Source of the DNA: Pseudonocardia oceani
Lineage (GTDB): Bacteria; Actinomycetota; Actinomycetes; Mycobacteriales; Pseudonocardiaceae
Length of the DNA: 64,000 nt
Direction of reading: 5' to 3'
NCBI RefSeq assembly: GCF_019263585.2
Contig: NZ_JADQDF010000001.1
Coordinates: 372,001 to 436,000 of the forward strand
In this document: positions 61,890 through 64,000 of the stretch, piece by piece
Layout of the letters: each line of letters begins with the position of its first letter
Numbering within the stretch: position 1 is the stretch's first letter
The notes under the pieces: model-generated
Seen by the model: only the letters and a program-made list of their open reading frames with translations
Database searches by the model: none
What the model was told of the DNA's origin: nothing
Program-made: the position numbers and the translations under genes

Positions 61890-62100
61890 GCGCCCGGCCG
61901 CATCGATGTGGAGGGTGAGGCCGGGATCGGCAAGTCCACGGTGTGGACCGCCGCCCTCGACGACGCACGCCGGGCGAGGATCCCAGGTGCTGGCGGCCCG
62001 CGCTCTCGGCCGTGGTCGGACGGGCTGTCCTCACCGGCAACCCGAACCCCCCAATCCTGCACGGTCCCCGATCAGACGGCGGCCGGGGCCTCCGCCACGC
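61890..62100 (+). pseudogene. MalT/LuxR-type ATPase remnant
   Basis: GRIDVEGEAGIGKSTVWTAA with LDDARRA carries a Walker A (GEAGIGKS) typical of large LuxR/MalT-like regulators; the next segment (VLAARALGRGRTG) continues in another frame. Only about 70 codons are recognisable. Dead fragment. Confidence 0.45.
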
Positions 62101-62281
62101 GCCGGGGCGGGGTGGCTAGCGACGCAGGGCTCTGGGCGTTGGACCCGGCGCTGAACGTGTCCGTCGTGTCGGCGGGCCTTCCACGGGGCGAGCCCGGCCC
62201 CACGCTGCTGCCGCTGGCGTTCCGCGACGTCGAGGCCTACGACCTGCGCGGCGCGTGGTGACCCCTGGTCAGGCTGGATCT

Positions 62282-62788
62282 TCACTCGGTGCGGGCCGGA
62301 TGCTGGGCTCCTGGGTGGCTGTTCGCGGGCGGGACGGAGCGCAGCAACGCGGTGGAGATGAACAGGCTCACTACGATGGCCGCGGCCAGCCAGGCCAGGT
62401 GGGTGGTCAGCGGGTAGGGCCAGAACATGGTGATCCCGACCCCAAGCAAGGCAACGAACAGCAAGGCCAGGGCGGGCCACCAGACGCGGCGCCACGCCAG
62501 CAGCAGGATGGTGGCGGGCAACCAGTAGGCCCAGTGGCTGGCGATGCCCATGGCGCGGACCGCGTCGGCGGGCGCGCCGGCACCGGGGATCGCGTCCACC
62601 CAAGCCCCGAAGAACATCGCGGCACAATGGAACGCCAGCACGAGCACGCTCAGGCCGGCCACACCCAGCTCGACGCGGCCGACCGCGATGGCGCGCCGAT
62701 CCAGCAACGGGCGGGCGGTGCGCAACCGCAGCGCCGCGACGAGCACCGTCACGGTGAGCAGCGTCCCCCAGAAGATCGGCTGATCCAT
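62282..62788 (-). CDS. Multi-pass membrane protein of unknown family
   Basis: 168 aa with about five helices (FWGTLLTVTVLVAALRL, VAGLSVLVLAFHCAAMFFGA, WAYWLPATILLLAW, PALALLFVALLGVGITMFW, AWLAAAIVVSLFISTALL). Not recognised. A very small ORF follows upstream on the same strand. It lies downstream of decayed sequence and may be a survivor of a larger metal- or stress-related cluster. Confidence 0.65.
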   Translation of the reverse strand: MDQPIFWGTLLTVTVLVAALRLRTARPLLDRRAIAVGRVELGVAGLSVLVLAFHCAAMFFGAWVDAIPGAGAPADAVRAMGIASHWAYWLPATILLLAWRRVWWPALALLFVALLGVGITMFWPYPLTTHLAWLAAAIVVSLFISTALLRSVPPANSHPGAQHPARTE

Positions 62789-62816
62789 GATGACCCCTTC
62801 TCTGCGCTCGGCCGGG

Positions 62817-62948
62817 TCAGAACGGCCAGCGGTCGCCGTATCGGAGGGCGCGGCGGCCGCCGAGCCCCCACATCCGGCCGGCGAGCACGATCGCCAGCCG
62901 GAGCAGCACCCGGCCGACGGAATGGATCCGCTCGGGCCTGGCGGTCAC
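62817..62948 (-). CDS. Possible 43-aa basic peptide
   Basis: From the GTG at 62948: VTARPERIHSVGRVLLRLAI, VLAGRMWGLGGRRALRYGDR. It has a short hydrophobic centre and basic ends. It lies 28 bases upstream of the membrane protein on the same strand. Coding nature is uncertain. Confidence 0.35.
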   Translation of the reverse strand: MTARPERIHSVGRVLLRLAIVLAGRMWGLGGRRALRYGDRWPF

Positions 62949-62968
62949 GTGCACTGCTCCCACGACCG

Positions 62969-63430
62969 CTACCGGCGCGGCCGACCGACTCGCCGCCGAT
63001 GTGGGAAGAAGGCACCGACGACCAGCACACCGACCGCACCAGCCGCGGCCACGGCCGCGATGAACCGTAGAAGCGCCGACGCGGCCCCCACACCGGTGGC
63101 CACCGCCCCGAGCACCACGACGGCGAGCGCAAGAGTGACCAGAGCGGCGGCCGCGAACCGCCCGCCAGGCCGATGGGGGGCAAGATTGGGGCCGCTGGAT
63201 CGGGGGCCCTACAACCGGGCATGGACCGAGAGCACCCTGCGCATGATCAGTCTCGGCCACTCGTCATCATCAGCTCCAGCACCTAGCACCGACGCTGTGG
63301 CGCCCAGCACCGTGAACACGGTCGCGAAACCGGCGACGAACAACCCGTCGCCGAGCTGGCCCCAATGCCGCTGCGCAAGGCCGAACCAGCCTGCTGGCTC
63401 GGCCCGCCGGACGGTGTGCCGTACGGCTCG
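62969..63430 (-). pseudogene. Decayed membrane-protein sequence
   Basis: One minus frame gives WFGLAQRHWGQLGDGLFAGF and ATVFTVLGATASVLGAGADD up to a TAG near 63210. The same frame then gives GRFAAAALVTLALAVVVLGA and LLRFIAAVAAAGAVGVLVVG up to a stop at 62969. The hydrophobic, coding-like stretches lack good starts, so this looks like one or two broken membrane-protein genes. Confidence 0.3.
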
Positions 63431-64000
63431 GACACGTTAGACGAGTAGCCGATGCAGCGGTAGGACGCACAGGGAGCTGAACGACGGCGCCCAGGTATGA
63501 CATGGGGATTGGCCCGGTTCAGTGGAGTTGATCGACTGGAACGCGCTGGCCGCGCGACCCCCGGAGCAGGGTCGTGCGCAGGTCTGAGTATCTCGTGGGC
63601 AGATCTGGGTATCTGGCGCACGTGCTCGATCTGATGGCGGTCATGTGCTCCACAGAGCCGAGGTCGGGGCGGTGGTTGGGCTACTGGCGTGCAGCGGACA
63701 GTCAGGAGCGATCAGTGGAATGGTCCCCGCCGTGCTGCGGGTGTTGGGCAGGATGGGGCACCGACACCCTCGGGCCACGGCCTCCGCGCTGCCCGGCGCG
63801 CTGCTGCTCCCATGGTCCAGGCCCGGAGAACGGTCCCCCTGGGTGAGACGGTGACGACCTCGGGATCTGTCTCCGCGCCTGGGCGACAGTTGTCGTCCCG
63901 GCTCGTCAGCAAGCCGATGATGCATGAGCTGAGCGTGGAACACTGCCTGGTCGCCCAGACCCGTATGACTCGGCGGCCGCGCTGAACCTCACGGGGCTCG
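63431..64000. other. Right edge, no supported gene
   Basis: 570 bases. Several short frames are open on both strands but none shows a domain or a convincing start. A gene entering from the right cannot be excluded. Confidence 0.4.

Noticed and set aside
62100..62261. Segment ALDPALNVSVVSAGLPRGE resembling a cupin start
   Set aside because: Too short and without the cupin His/Glu motif; it may be coincidence in decayed DNA.
63917..63985. MMHELSVEH start recalling HypA, near a nickel transporter
   Set aside because: Only the first five residues match. The zinc-binding Cys pairs of HypA are absent and the frame ends after about 22 codons.

Overview
The window is very GC-rich DNA with tightly packed, often overlapping genes (TGATG, GTGA and ATGA junctions), frequent GTG starts and GC-rich hairpin terminators without long U tracts. 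Its gene content (a complete mce lipid-import operon, two cytochrome P450s, an NDMA-type alcohol dehydrogenase, an R2lox oxidase, a 7Fe ferredoxin, actinobacterial IS elements) points to an actinomycete, most likely of the Pseudonocardia/Amycolatopsis/Mycobacteriales kind. The species cannot be fixed from sequence alone.

Layout. (1) 1-10.7 kb: catabolic and lipid genes. These are a molybdenum hydroxylase running off the left edge, an IS5-like relic, a BtrH-like protein coupled to a hotdog thioesterase, a TetR regulator, two Mce-associated-type membrane proteins (one frameshifted), an acyl-CoA dehydrogenase, two translationally coupled P450s and a second, paralogous TetR. Both TetR promoters carry a 5-6 bp inverted repeat with an 11-nt spacer. 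(2) 10.8-13.6 kb: UbiB-type kinase, SRPBCC protein, PhaR-like regulator and a small phasin-like protein. (3) 13.6-17.2 kb: an apparent four-gene operon for alcohol dehydrogenase, R2lox, ferredoxin and ferredoxin reductase, which looks like a redox chain. (4) 17.3-20.1 kb: a small membrane protein, a histidine kinase and a convergent response regulator. (5) 19.9-34.3 kb: a lipid transport block on the minus strand (two MlaE/YrbE permeases, an MlaF-type ATPase, six Mce proteins, a strong hairpin, then an RND transporter, a SurA/PrsA-like foldase and a small membrane protein). (6) 34.5-41.7 kb: GAF histidine kinase, acyl-CoA synthetase, SCP2 protein, aldehyde dehydrogenase, universal stress protein, and a second Mkl-like ATPase with degenerate motifs and a C-terminal membrane helix.

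(7) 41.9-60.6 kb is an accessory region. It holds ssb and parB-like genes, a primase-polymerase gene, a small HTH gene, xis, int and a tRNA-Val 3'-end attachment core, and is heavily damaged by insertion sequences. The primase-polymerase gene is split by an IS3 element (GTAG target duplication), and that IS3 is itself split by an intact IS30 element (TTG duplication); removing both restores the reading frames. An IS110 transposase gene is split by an intact IS256 element. Three copies of a roughly 200-nt leader sit directly upstream of ssb', a 73-aa gene and ssb2. All three share short conserved blocks, a small hairpin and a long stem whose sequence differs completely in one copy while pairing is kept. 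This looks like a structured regulatory RNA or DNA element and is the most novel signal here. (8) 60.2-64 kb: a NicT nickel/cobalt transporter with a palindromic upstream site, a truncated phosphatase, a small membrane protein and decayed sequence.
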